A stretch of DNA of 64,000 bases from an uncultured Blastocatellia bacterium (GTDB lineage Bacteria > Acidobacteriota > Blastocatellia > Pyrinomonadales > Pyrinomonadaceae). A program made the translations under genes and the position numbers. Location of the stretch: NCBI GenBank assembly GCA_946480785.1, contig CAMLLD010000031.1, forward strand, positions 3,297 through 67,296. The letters are read 5' to 3'. The notes under the pieces are model-generated. The model worked only from the letters and a program-made list of their open reading frames with translations, did not search any database and had not been told where the DNA came from. Shown here piece by piece: positions 17,055 to 26,400 of the stretch (positions are counted from its first letter, which is position 1; every line of letters starts with the position of its first letter).

Positions 17055-17982
17055 CTTCAGACTCGACTCGCGGCGTCGGACGCGTCAAAGGGTTACCTGG
17101 ATTCTTGTCGCCTTCAGTCATCGCGAGTGTGTGTTTGATCTTCAGCGTGGTGTCCATCATCACCAACTCTTTTTCCGAGATGCTCGTCACGCGAAATCTT
17201 CCACTGAGCACGTCGCCGCGATGGACGTTCAAAACATTCTTGTTGCTTTTATCCTGAACGAGGGCCGTATCTTCAACTCGCGTGTGCGGACTGATGATGC
17301 CGACGTAGAGATAGTTGGGAGTCGGCGGCGCGGCGATACTCAACATCGCCTGATTCGAAAAGAGACTGTTGTCGGCGTTGCGCACGATGACGTTGCGCGA
17401 GCCCGGCGCGGCAATCATCGACGCGGAGACGTTCGTAGAGAGTTGCTGCGGACTGATATAGGTCGTTGGCAGTTCGCGGCCGTCGAGATAGATTTTCGTG
17501 GCCGGCGTAAACTTGTCGCCCGCGACTTCGAGTTTGAAATCGCCGCTGCGCGCATAGACATTCGATGGCGACACCGAGGCGAGCAGCAATGGTGGCGGCG
17601 GTGGCGGCGGCGTGGGACTCGGTTGCGGAACCGGAGCCACCGGCTTCGGCGGCGGCACGTAGTACGCGAAGATGTTTCGCTTAACGTCCGGAGCGCTGTA
17701 AGAAGACGGGTGGTAGACAATCGGAGCTAACGCCGCCAGATCGAGGACGTTCTGTGACGGCGTTGGGTTCTGCGTCTGCGTCGCCGCTGCGGTCTGAGTC
17801 GTTCGGGATCCCGGTCCGGAGGGCGCCGGCGTGGCCGTTGCGCGCGGTGTGTTCGGACTCTTGCTGCTGCTGCCGAAGCCGATCAATGCCCACCACAAAA
17901 AGACCACCGCCACCAGTCCCAAAACGGCAGCCCAAATCAGCTTCTTCCTTTCGCCGGGTTTAGTGAGATCTACTGCTTGCAT
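17041..17982 (-). CDS. Inner-membrane anchored IPT/TIG-domain protein of the pilus operon (PilP/GspC position)
   Basis: 313 residues. A short cytoplasmic start, one membrane helix at about 15-34 (LIWAAVLGLVAVVFLWWALI), then a Pro/Thr/Ser-rich periplasmic linker with a run of prolines, an IPT/TIG-like beta domain near 175-255 (SVSPSNVYARSGDFKLEVAG; RNVIVRNADNSLFS) and a C-terminal small beta domain that reads like the homology region of GspC/PilP (HRGDVLSGRFRVTSISEKEL). PilP/GspC link the inner-membrane platform to the secretin, which fits its position right after PilO (2-base gap). The inserted IPT domain is unusual for either family. Confidence 0.68.
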   Translation of the reverse strand: MQAVDLTKPGERKKLIWAAVLGLVAVVFLWWALIGFGSSSKSPNTPRATATPAPSGPGSRTTQTAAATQTQNPTPSQNVLDLAALAPIVYHPSSYSAPDVKRNIFAYYVPPPKPVAPVPQPSPTPPPPPPPLLLASVSPSNVYARSGDFKLEVAGDKFTPATKIYLDGRELPTTYISPQQLSTNVSASMIAAPGSRNVIVRNADNSLFSNQAMLSIAAPPTPNYLYVGIISPHTRVEDTALVQDKSNKNVLNVHRGDVLSGRFRVTSISEKELVMMDTTLKIKHTLAMTEGDKNPGNPLTRPTPRVESEDDEP

Positions 17983-17984
17983 CT

Positions 17985-18731
17985 TTATTCCTGACTGTGG
18001 GCACTGGTGTTTGTCGCGTTGTCACGCTGGAAGTAAGTCGTCATGTTTATTTGCAAACTGATGAGCGACCCGCGTGGGTTGGCCGGATTTTCGTCGGCCG
18101 AAGCCGGAGCGTTGTTCTCGTTCGCACGTTGCAACTCGACCTGATCGATGATCACAAACTGCTTGGTTCGTTCGAGGTCGCGAATGAAGCGGCGAATGTC
18201 GTTGTACTGCCCTTCCACAGTCACCATCACCGCCACGCCGGGATAAAAACTCTGCCACTTGTTGGTCGTCGATTTACCGCCGATGGCTTTGGTCCCGCTG
18301 GGATCGAGCGGCGTGTAGGTTGGACCAGAAGTATTGCGCAGCCCGTTCTTCACGATCATCTGGTTGAGCTCGTCATAGAGCTGAATGCGTCCTTCATCCG
18401 GCCGCAGTAGATAGCTGCTCTCGAAGTCGGTCAAGCTCGTGGCGATGTGATCGACCTGTCCCTTCGTGTCGCGCCCTTTGCTGACGACGCCCTGCAGCGT
18501 TTGCAGGTTTGCCTGTAGCCGCGCCTTTTCTGTAGCGAGCGACGTGACGCGCGAACGCGCCGGGACGAGGAAATAAAGATAGCTGAGCAGCACGAGCAGC
18601 AACACCAAACAACTGCCGGCGAGCGCTGCGACTTCCGCGACGCCAACCATCTTGCCGCGACGCGAGTCGAGAAACGTGCTCAGCCGTTGCTTGTAGCTGG
18701 ATTCTAATCGAGGCGCCGTTGCTGCACTCAT
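17985..18731 (-). CDS. pilO: Type IV pilus alignment protein PilO
   Basis: Part of the PilMNOP inner-membrane platform. 248 residues: a cytoplasmic N-terminus, one membrane helix near 30-52 (VAALAGSCLVLLLVLLSYLYF), a coiled coil (TSLATEKARLQANLQTLQGVV) and a ferredoxin-like periplasmic domain (SFYPGVAVMVTVEGQYNDIR, RFIRDLERTKQFVIIDQVEL), the hallmark PilO strand-helix pattern. ATGA overlap with pilN upstream shows coupled translation. The C-terminal part is Asn/Ala-rich and probably flexible. Confidence 0.85.
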   Translation of the reverse strand: MSAATAPRLESSYKQRLSTFLDSRRGKMVGVAEVAALAGSCLVLLLVLLSYLYFLVPARSRVTSLATEKARLQANLQTLQGVVSKGRDTKGQVDHIATSLTDFESSYLLRPDEGRIQLYDELNQMIVKNGLRNTSGPTYTPLDPSGTKAIGGKSTTNKWQSFYPGVAVMVTVEGQYNDIRRFIRDLERTKQFVIIDQVELQRANENNAPASADENPANPRGSLISLQINMTTYFQRDNATNTSAHSQE

Positions 18732-19357
18732 TTCGACACCTCGCTTCCAACGCCCGAAGCTGCTATCTCCGCGGCGTTCTCATGCGCATAGCCCGAACGC
18801 GGCCGGTAAACTACGACGAAGCCATATTCGGTTCCGGTCTCCCCGCGTCCCTTCTGCAGAGTCTGCGTGCGCAACTCGGGCTGAAAGATTCCTTCCTGAT
18901 ACATCGACGAGATCATCTCGTTGATCGTGTCGGGACTCTTCGAAAACAGCACCAGCTCGAGTTCGGCTACGACTTGATCGCCCTGGGTAGTCACGTCCTG
19001 TACGGCGATGCGCGAGACCTTCACGTTAGCAGGCAGTGAAGTTTCGAGATCCACGAGGAGCTTCGACCACAGAAACTTTCGCCGGTCGACCAGCAGGTGC
19101 GCGGCGGGAACCGCCTGTTGCTGTTCGGGCGACAGCAGACTCTTGATCTCGTCCGCTGTCTTCAAGAGGGCCTGTTCTTGTTGGCGAAGATCATTGATCT
19201 CGCGTTGCGCGGCGTCGCCCTGGCTTTTGGCGACGGTGGTGAGCCGCACGACCACCAGCAGCCCGACGACCGCAACAAAGAGAATCACGGCGGTAAGCGC
19301 CCACGGCAGCAGGCGATTACTAAACGGTTTTGAGGCTAAATTGAGATTGCTATTCAC
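18728..19357 (-). CDS. pilN: Type IV pilus assembly protein PilN
   Basis: The platform partner of PilO. 209 residues beginning MNSNLNLASKPFSNR, a PilN-type start that in other bacteria docks into PilM (usual motif INLLP is degenerate here), one membrane helix near 18-40 (LTAVILFVAVVGLLVVV), a coiled coil (QREINDLRQQEQALLKTADE) and a periplasmic domain (NVKVSRIAVQDVTTQGDQVV). PilM, normally just upstream, is absent: the next gene on this side is the FHA-GGDEF protein. The stop overlaps pilO by ATGA. Confidence 0.85.
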   Translation of the reverse strand: MNSNLNLASKPFSNRLLPWALTAVILFVAVVGLLVVVRLTTVAKSQGDAAQREINDLRQQEQALLKTADEIKSLLSPEQQQAVPAAHLLVDRRKFLWSKLLVDLETSLPANVKVSRIAVQDVTTQGDQVVAELELVLFSKSPDTINEMISSMYQEGIFQPELRTQTLQKGRGETGTEYGFVVVYRPRSGYAHENAAEIAASGVGSEVSK

Positions 19358-19462
19358 TGCGAAAAAAGAATAACGGCCAGTTGGAATAATCGCAAATCGC
19401 GGCGCGTTTGCCTCGATTTACACGTCTTTGTGCATCGTCCGTTGCAACATAAACCGCCGATC

Positions 19463-20449
19463 TTAATCGGTGCGCGGCCGCAGCGGGCCTTCGTTCAGCG
19501 CGAGCGAATGGCGATAGGCGCAGGTGACGTTGCGTCCGTTCCGTTTCGCCCGATAAAGCGCAGAATCCGCCAACTCAACGAGGCGAATCGGATCGCGCGC
19601 ATCGTCCGGGAAGCACGCGACACCGACGCTCACTGTCAATCTAAAACGCTCTGCGGCCGGGGTTGCGCCTTCGGTCGACGCCGAGAAGACGGACTGTTCG
19701 ATGCTTCTTCGCACGCGCTCGGCAGCCACGAGGCCTTGCAAATAATCGGCGTCAAGCAGGAACGCCGCAAACTCCTCGCCGCCGAAACGCGCCGCCACGT
19801 CGCCGGAGCGCAACGCCGCTTTGATGATCATGCCGATGTCCTGCAGCGTGCGATTGCCGACGAGATGGCCGTAGTTATCGTTGACGGCTTTGAAATGGTC
19901 GAGATCCATCATCAGGACGCAGAACGGTTGCGACGACTGTTCGGCGCGCGCGGCTTCACGTCTCAATTCGGTAAAGAACGATTTACTGGTTAAGAGGCCG
20001 GTGAGCTCGTCGTGCCCGAGCAGACGCTGAATGCGTTGCTGAAAAGCGCGATCTATTTCGTCCAGCAGTTCGAAACGAAATAGCTGATCGCCGATCGAGA
20101 TCTTGTCGCCGTGACGCAAGGTTGCTTCTGTAACCGGGCGACCGTTAACGAGCGTGCCGTTGGTCGAATTGAGATCGCGAATCTTGAAAACGCTTTCGCC
20201 CAAATCTGCCTCTACCTCGGTGCTGATTGAGGCGTGCAGACGCGAAGCTTTGGCGTCGTTGACGCGAACATCGGCTTCGATCGCGCGGCCGAGTGTCACT
20301 GCCGGACGGTCGAGCGGAATGGGTGTCGCTAGTAATTCTCCGGCCAACGCGACGAGGACCGGCCGGCGGTCGGTGCTCGCGAGAGAGGCGGCGGTGGAAT
20401 CTGGTCCAACCTGCGTCGGTGAGTCGGTTTCGTGGTAATCGTGTGTCAT
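19463..20449 (-). CDS. FHA-domain diguanylate cyclase (GGDEF)
   Basis: Makes the second messenger c-di-GMP from two GTP. 328 residues: an N-terminal FHA domain at about 40-125 (TLGRAIEADVRVNDAKASRLHASI; DLNSTNGTLVNGRPV), which binds phosphothreonine, then a GGDEF domain near 150-315 with the active loop FGGEEFAAF (GGEEF form, active) and the DHFKAVNDNYGH signature. No RxxD inhibitory site is evident before the active loop. No membrane segment. It sits 105 bases upstream of pilN on the same strand, so c-di-GMP control of the pilus is plausible. Predicted input: Ser/Thr kinase signalling. Confidence 0.93.
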   Translation of the reverse strand: MTHDYHETDSPTQVGPDSTAASLASTDRRPVLVALAGELLATPIPLDRPAVTLGRAIEADVRVNDAKASRLHASISTEVEADLGESVFKIRDLNSTNGTLVNGRPVTEATLRHGDKISIGDQLFRFELLDEIDRAFQQRIQRLLGHDELTGLLTSKSFFTELRREAARAEQSSQPFCVLMMDLDHFKAVNDNYGHLVGNRTLQDIGMIIKAALRSGDVAARFGGEEFAAFLLDADYLQGLVAAERVRRSIEQSVFSASTEGATPAAERFRLTVSVGVACFPDDARDPIRLVELADSALYRAKRNGRNVTCAYRHSLALNEGPLRPRTD

Positions 20450-20511
20450 TCAGGTTCGGCGAGGCTCTGTTTTCGTCCGCGGGGCGGCTAGGATCTTATC
20501 GCTCTTGCTCC

Positions 20512-20517
20512 TATAAT
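20512..20517 (+). promoter_or_regulatory. Candidate -10 box of ribA
   Basis: A perfect TATAAT hexamer 41 bases before the ribA ATG. No good -35 lies at 16-18 bases; the leader (about 35 bases) is too short for an FMN riboswitch, and none was seen. Confidence 0.5.
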
Positions 20518-20557
20518 TACCACAACCAAATTTACTCTAAAAACCCGCGGTAACATC

Positions 20558-21217
20558 ATGGGCACGCAAACATCAGAAAATTCGCCATTTGGAACTTGTT
20601 GTGATTCGGTGGAAACCGGCAGCGTAGAACGTGTCGCCGTTGCTAATTTACCAACGGAGTGGGGCGACTTTCGCGTCGCTGCTTATCGCTCCCTGACCAG
20701 CGATGAGGAGTTCGTGGTCCTATTTAAAGGCGAGATGCGGCGCGACGTGCCGACTCTTGTCCGCATTCACTCGCAGTGTTTGACGGGCGACGTTTTCGGC
20801 TCCACCAAATGCGACTGCGGCCGGCAGTTGCACCAGACAATGCAGATGATCAACCAGGAAGGACGCGGCGCGATCGTCTACCAGCAGCAGGAAGGACGCG
20901 GCATCGGCATCGTCAATAAGATTCGCGCTTACGCGCTGCAGGACCAGGGCGCTGATACTGTCGAAGCGAATGTGAGGCTCGGTCTCGAGGTCGATTTGCG
21001 TGAGTATAAGCAGTGTGCCGAGATCCTTTACGACCTCGGCCTCTGCAACGTGAAAGTCATTTCCAATAATCCGTTAAAGCTGCGCGCGCTCGAAGAAGCG
21101 GGACTGAAGATCGTCGAGCGCGTTTCGATCGAAGTCGATGCGACCGAGGACGCGGCCGGCTACTTGCGCACCAAGAAAGAAAAACTCGGCCACCTGCTCG
21201 ATCTGAAAAGAAGTTAG
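20558..21217 (+). CDS. ribA: GTP cyclohydrolase II
   Basis: Opens GTP to the diaminopyrimidine that begins riboflavin synthesis. 219 residues, single-domain (not fused to RibB). Seen: [21 protein letters not shown] near 70-91 giving the zinc cysteines (C-x10-C-x-C), [20 protein letters not shown] with the catalytic GRGIG near 115, and [16 protein letters not shown] followed by [14 protein letters not shown]. An unusual N-terminal 20 residues ([17 protein letters not shown]) carry an extra CC pair. It stands alone in this strand and converges head-on with the next gene (stop codons adjacent at 21217/21218). Confidence 0.96.
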   Translation: MGTQTSENSPFGTCCDSVETGSVERVAVANLPTEWGDFRVAAYRSLTSDEEFVVLFKGEMRRDVPTLVRIHSQCLTGDVFGSTKCDCGRQLHQTMQMINQEGRGAIVYQQQEGRGIGIVNKIRAYALQDQGADTVEANVRLGLEVDLREYKQCAEILYDLGLCNVKVISNNPLKLRALEEAGLKIVERVSIEVDATEDAAGYLRTKKEKLGHLLDLKRS

Positions 21218-22246
21218 TTACTGCTTCTTCTCCTTATCTCGCAAATCCTTGATCGTGCCCTTGATGCGATCCGCATCCGGGGCTTTGGGATCCAGTTTCA
21301 AATACTTCTCCAATTCATCAGCCGCTTCCTTGTTTTTCTGGGCGCTCATGTAAAGGCCGCCGAGATACTTGTGCGCGAGCGCGAGGTTTTCGCCGCCGTT
21401 CGCGACGGTCGTCTCAAATTCCGGCAACGCCTCGTTGTAGCGCTTCAAGCTGATCAGCGTCAGGCCGAGATAGTAATGGCCGGTGGGGCCGGCACTCTTC
21501 AACTCCAGCGCCTTGCGCAAATGCATCTCGGCTTCGTCAAACTTCTTTTTGTTGAACATCACGATGCCGAGATTGAGATGGGCCACGGGATCATTCGGCT
21601 TGAGCTTGAGTAGCGCCTCGTAAGTCTCGCCGGCCTTGTCCATCTGGTTGAGCTTCATGTACTGGAGCGCGAGATCGCCCAGTGCAATCGCGAAGGATGG
21701 ATAAGCAGCAACTGCTTGTGAGAAGAATTCCGCCGCGGCTTTGTTGTTGCCCTTCTGGGCCGCCTGTGTGCCCTTTTGATAAAGACTCAGCGCGTTCTGC
21801 GGGACGCCCGCAAACGCGGGGTTCGACGAATCTGCCTTGAAATGCAATTCGACGATGACCTGGGATGTACGATTTCTGGCTTCCGGATCGATAGTCAGCG
21901 GTTCGCGAGCCTTCTCATATTGTGAACCCGCATCCACCACCACGCTGTAACTACCGGGCGCCAGTCCGCGGAAATGAAACATACCGTCCTGATCGGTGGC
22001 AGTCGACATCGACGAAAAGGCGCCGGCGGTGCCTTCGAGATTTACCTTAACCTGAACACTGGGTTGGCCCGCAGGGAAAAGTACACGTCCCTGAATGGCA
22101 TTGTTGCCATCGCCGCTGGGCAGACCGCGAGAGCTGCCGGGCAGCACGCCCTGGGCGGAAACGGCTGAGTGAATCGAGATGGTGAGAAAAGCAACGAGCG
22201 CGAGTTGAAGATAACGTAAACCGAAGGGAGCTTTGGTTGTCGTCAT
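21218..22246 (-). CDS. Secreted TPR protein with carboxypeptidase-regulatory-like domain
   Basis: 342 residues: signal peptide (about 1-31, ending SAVSAQG), a beta-sandwich of carboxypeptidase-regulatory type at about 50-125 (IQGRVLFPAGQPSVQVKVNL; DQDGMFHFRGLAPGSYSVVV), then five to six TPR units from about 155 to 330 (SLYQKGTQAAQKGNNKAAAEFF; VAHLNLGIVMFNKKKFDEAE; NEALPEFE). The protein probably acts as a periplasmic scaffold. It is a paralogue of the gene at 22277-23335 with the same domain order, and is typical of Acidobacteriota. The C-terminus is Lys-rich. Confidence 0.78.
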   Translation of the reverse strand: MTTTKAPFGLRYLQLALVAFLTISIHSAVSAQGVLPGSSRGLPSGDGNNAIQGRVLFPAGQPSVQVKVNLEGTAGAFSSMSTATDQDGMFHFRGLAPGSYSVVVDAGSQYEKAREPLTIDPEARNRTSQVIVELHFKADSSNPAFAGVPQNALSLYQKGTQAAQKGNNKAAAEFFSQAVAAYPSFAIALGDLALQYMKLNQMDKAGETYEALLKLKPNDPVAHLNLGIVMFNKKKFDEAEMHLRKALELKSAGPTGHYYLGLTLISLKRYNEALPEFETTVANGGENLALAHKYLGGLYMSAQKNKEAADELEKYLKLDPKAPDADRIKGTIKDLRDKEKKQ

Positions 22247-22276
22247 GGATGATGGCTTCCTTTCTGACTCAAAGTG

Positions 22277-23335
22277 TTAGGGAGTGCGACTGCGGAGGTC
22301 CTTGATTGTAGCACGCACGCGGTCGGCGTCGTGCGCGTTCGGAGTCAACCGCAGGTAATCTTCGAGAGCGGCCACAGCCTTGGGATATTCGTGCTTTTTC
22401 CAGTAGATGCCGCCGAGATAATACTGGGCCAGGCCCAACTGATTGCCGCTGCCTTGAATCGCGGCGAGCAACTCGGTTTCAGCTTCGTCGAATTTGTTCG
22501 TGCGCAGGAAACAGAGGCCGAGATACATGTGCGCCGTTGGCAACGACGCATTGCGCTTCAATGCTTCGCGCAGTTCTGTTTCGGCTTCTTCATACTGTTT
22601 TCCTTCCAGCAAAGCGATGCCGAGATTCAATCGCGGACCGTACGCGTCGGGGCTGAGTCTGACAGCTTCCTTGAGCGTGTCGATGGCTTTCTTAGTTTGG
22701 CCGAGCTTTAGATATTCGACACCGAGCTCGTTGAGCGCGAGCGGAAAGTTTGGATAGAGCGCGACAGCGTCTTTCAAACTATCAGCGGCCTTCTGCGCGT
22801 CGCCCGCGCGCGCTTCCTCGACTCCCTGCTCATACAGCTTTCTCGCTTTCTCAGGTACGTCGGCAAGCGCCGCATTCACCACTCCCGGCTTCGCGTGAAC
22901 ACCGGGCTTGAGTTGCAGATGAATCATCACGGTCGAGCGTTGTGGGCTCGACGGAACACGCGCGCCGCCGATGCGCGACATGTTGATGTCGCTGTCAAAG
23001 TAGACGTTCTCGCGCGCGATTTCGTAGTCGTCGCCGGCATTAACGACGACCGTATAGTTACCCGGCGCCAGTTGCGTAAAACTGAACGCGCCGCTGCTGT
23101 CCGGAACAACAGTGATCTCGCCCGAGGTGTAGCTCTGAAGCTTGACGACGATTTGGCCTTCGGCGCGACGGCCGGAAGGAAAGAAGATGTAACCCTGAAT
23201 CGTGTGAATACCATTGGTGCCGGTCGAGGCGCGACCACCCTGGGCCAGCACGGCGACGGGAAAAAGCAAGAGACCGATGATTGCGAATAAGGAATAGACT
23301 TCAGCGCGGCCGCGGTGAGACTCCAGACGTGGCAT
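22277..23335 (-). CDS. Secreted TPR protein with carboxypeptidase-regulatory-like domain (paralogue)
   Basis: 352 residues with the same plan as its downstream neighbour: signal peptide to about residue 32, beta-sandwich (IQGYIFFPSGRRAEGQIVVK; DSSGAFSFTQLAPGNYTVVV) and TPR units from about 165 (KLYEQGVEEARAGDAQKAAD; RLNLGIALLEGKQYEEAETE). The ribosome site AGGAGGT precedes the ATG. The two paralogues are 30 bases apart and probably co-transcribed, downstream of the Oar-like receptor's terminator. Tandem duplication followed by divergence is the simple explanation. Confidence 0.78.
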   Translation of the reverse strand: MPRLESHRGRAEVYSLFAIIGLLLFPVAVLAQGGRASTGTNGIHTIQGYIFFPSGRRAEGQIVVKLQSYTSGEITVVPDSSGAFSFTQLAPGNYTVVVNAGDDYEIARENVYFDSDINMSRIGGARVPSSPQRSTVMIHLQLKPGVHAKPGVVNAALADVPEKARKLYEQGVEEARAGDAQKAADSLKDAVALYPNFPLALNELGVEYLKLGQTKKAIDTLKEAVRLSPDAYGPRLNLGIALLEGKQYEEAETELREALKRNASLPTAHMYLGLCFLRTNKFDEAETELLAAIQGSGNQLGLAQYYLGGIYWKKHEYPKAVAALEDYLRLTPNAHDADRVRATIKDLRSRTP

Positions 23336-23429
23336 TGGAACAAACCTCCTGAAAACCCTTTCGGTTTTTGAGATTTAACTCCTCGGACTAACGAAGATCA
23401 AGCGTAAAGATATAACCCCAAAAAGAAAT

Positions 23430-23462
23430 CGGGGAGAGGCGTTAATTCGGCGCCTCTCCCCG
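23430..23462 (-). terminator. Rho-independent terminator of the TonB-dependent receptor gene
   Basis: CGGGGAGAGGCG (23430-23441) pairs perfectly with CGCCTCTCCCCG (23451-23462). On the minus strand it is followed by ATTTCTTTTTGGGG. It begins 37 bases after the receptor stop. Confidence 0.9.
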
Positions 23463-23499
23463 TCAATCGCTAGGCTAATGCCTGTTGCGTAAATTAAGT

Positions 23500-26400
23500 T
23501 TAGAACGTGAACTTCGCGCCAAACCTAAAGGACGAAGGAGGCTGCACCAGCAGTGCCGAACCGTAGAACGGATTCGCCACCGGCGGAACACCCGCGACGC
23601 CACTGTTAATCGTGAAGGTCTGATCGAGAGTCACAGCACGCTGACTGTTGAAGACGTTGAACCAGTCTCCAGAGAAGCGCAGCTCTTTACCCTCACCAAC
23701 CTTGATCGGATAGTAGACGCCCAGATCCAGGTTCATCGTTCTCGGGCTGCGGTCGGAACCGACGCTCTCGACGACGTTCGGGAATCCGGGTTCGCTAGCC
23801 TGCACCGTCGGAATGATAGCGGTTCCGCGCTGCACGCCGAATCCTTCGTTGTTGCCATAGATCGGATGCGGAATCAGTTGGTTGAACGGCACACCTGACT
23901 GCGCATAGAAGTTACCGCTGAGCATCAGGTTCCACGGCGTGCGATAGCTGCCGTTGAACTTGAACTGGTGCGGCCGATCGTTCGGCAAGCGTCCGTAAGT
24001 ATTATTGAGCAAGCTCTGGAGGTCGAACAACGAAGTGATGTTCGGGTCAGACTGTCCGTTGTCATTACGGAAGAGGCCTTCATAGTTACCGATCAGGCTC
24101 GAGTACACGTAGGAAGCGATGAACTGGAAGTTATTCGTAAACCGCTTCGTCGCCGTGAACTCAACCGCGCGGTAGAAACGCTGAGCGCGGCCGAAGCACT
24201 GAGGAGCGTGGCCAGGACCACCAGAGCAGGCTGCTTCTTCAGTGGTGCCAGGACCCAAACGGCCCGGGTTGAAGATGAAGTAGGTGTCACCATCGTCGAA
24301 TGAACCATCTTCGACGACGTTACGCATTGCACGGTAGATGCCGCGCGTTCCGATTGTGACGTCGTGGCCGATTTCATATTCGAAACCAGCAGTGTACTCG
24401 TAAACGCTCTGAGGCTTCAGACCGGGATCGGGCGGAGTCGCATCGGAGCCCAGGTTGGTGGCGCCGGTGCTAACGCCCGGAACGATGAGTGAACCCGCAG
24501 GTGCATTCAGCCGGTCGACGTTGAAGTTCTTGTCCGTTTGCACGTCACCACCGCCGGAGCGGATGTTGAGGTCTAACGGAATCGGAGTTTCGATGAACTG
24601 CGCGTAATTAGCGAACACCTTGCCCTTGCCTTTACCCGTAAAGTCCCAGATAAAGCCAAAACGCGGCGCGGCGTTGTCATCGAAGTTATTGAACTTCAGG
24701 TAAGTGCTACCGTTGTTGCTGTACGCCTGCTGATAATCCCAACGAATACCGAAGCTGAGCTGGAAGTTCTTGGCGAATTTCCAGTCATCACCGGCATAGA
24801 AGCTTTCCGTGTTGGTGTAGCTCGAGCCCACGAGCTCGAAATCACGAACGCGAGTGGTGTTCCTGATAATGAACGGAGTACCAAACGCTTGCGCCGTGGT
24901 GATCGCGGTCGGCGTCGGATTGACGGTCAGACCGAGAGCAGCCAGCGTCGCCGCCGGAATGGCTTGCGCGCGAACGACACCCGCCGCACTCGGGCAGGTG
25001 ATCTGGCCGGAAAGAACAGTGCAGACCAGCCAGTTGTTCGTGATGCGCGAACCGTTGGTTACATTCGACGCACCGTTGGTGGTGGTCAGGCCAAGACCCG
25101 GAGTAAACCCGTAAGTGACCGCCGGGCCGCTGGAGAGCGTGCCGATCTTGTATTTGTTCTTGTTGTATTCAAAGCCCCATTTGATCGTATGGTCGCCGCC
25201 GACGATGTTCTGCATGTGCGCGGAGAATTCGTAGCGATCGCGATCCTGGTTGCCATACAGGCCAAAGCCCGGACCACGTACGAAGTTGCGCTGCAATGAA
25301 CCACCGCGACCGTCGACGAAATCGATATTGCCGGTGCCAACGCAAGCGCCTGCCGGACAAGTAACGCCAGTTTGCACTGGAGTCAACACGGTGCCGTTCT
25401 TCAACACGGCAAAGTTGTCAGTGACGAGCGCTTTATCGATAGCGCGGGGAATAGTATTGGCTCTCTGGAAGTGCAGACCACCTGAAATCTCAGCGATGAA
25501 GTTGCTGCTGATCGTTGAGTTGAGGCGGAAGGCATAGTTGTGACCGCCAGTTTCCTGACGACCCTGGAAAGCCGTGATGTCGTCGCCGAAACCATTAACA
25601 TTGTTCAGCGCCAACGTAGCCAGGAAGCCATCGATCTTCGTGAAATCGCCGAAGGTCGAGGCCGTGAACGTGTTCTTCGAATTGACGGCCCAGGTGATCT
25701 TGCCCGCGTAGAACGGAATGGTCACCTTGTTGGAGACGGGCAGGTGGAACGTCTGGGTCGAGTAGTAGTTGTTACGGCGTTGCGGGTTGAAAGCGCCGAA
25801 GAACCACAACTTGTCTTTCACAATCGGACCACCGATGTCACCACCGACGTCAGCTTCCGAGAAGCCGGTGAAAGCCGAACCGGTGAACGGGAAGTTCTTC
25901 ACTTCACGCACCAGGCTTTTGGTCGTGCCGTAGCCGAACACGTCACCGTGGAATTGATTGCCACCACTCTTGGTGATGACGTTGAAAATTCCACCGGTGG
26001 AACGTCCGTACTCCGGACCATAAGCACCAGTCTTGATTTCCACTTCCTGCACAAACTCGAACGGGAGGTTCGCGCCCGAACCACCGAAAGCGGGGTCGGT
26101 AACGTTCACGCCGTCGAGGATGTAGTTGTTTTCAGGACCAGACGCGCCGGCCACTGACGGATCGCGATCGCGACCAGTGGCATCACGCAGACCTGAACGA
26201 GTAACTGTGGGAGCGATGGTGTACAAGCCCTGCACAGTACGCTGGGTGGGGAAGTTCGAGAATTGATCCGACGAGACGTTAGAACCGGTAGTAGTTCCGC
26301 TAACGTCGACGGCGGCGCCGGCGGTATCAGTTACTGTAACAGTTGCCTGAGCGCCCGCGGGCTGAAGCTGGACTTCAACCGAAGTCGTTCGGGAAAGATT

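Noticed and set aside
20461..20557. FMN riboswitch before ribA
   Set aside because: The leader after the -10 is only about 35 bases and has no riboswitch-like pairing.
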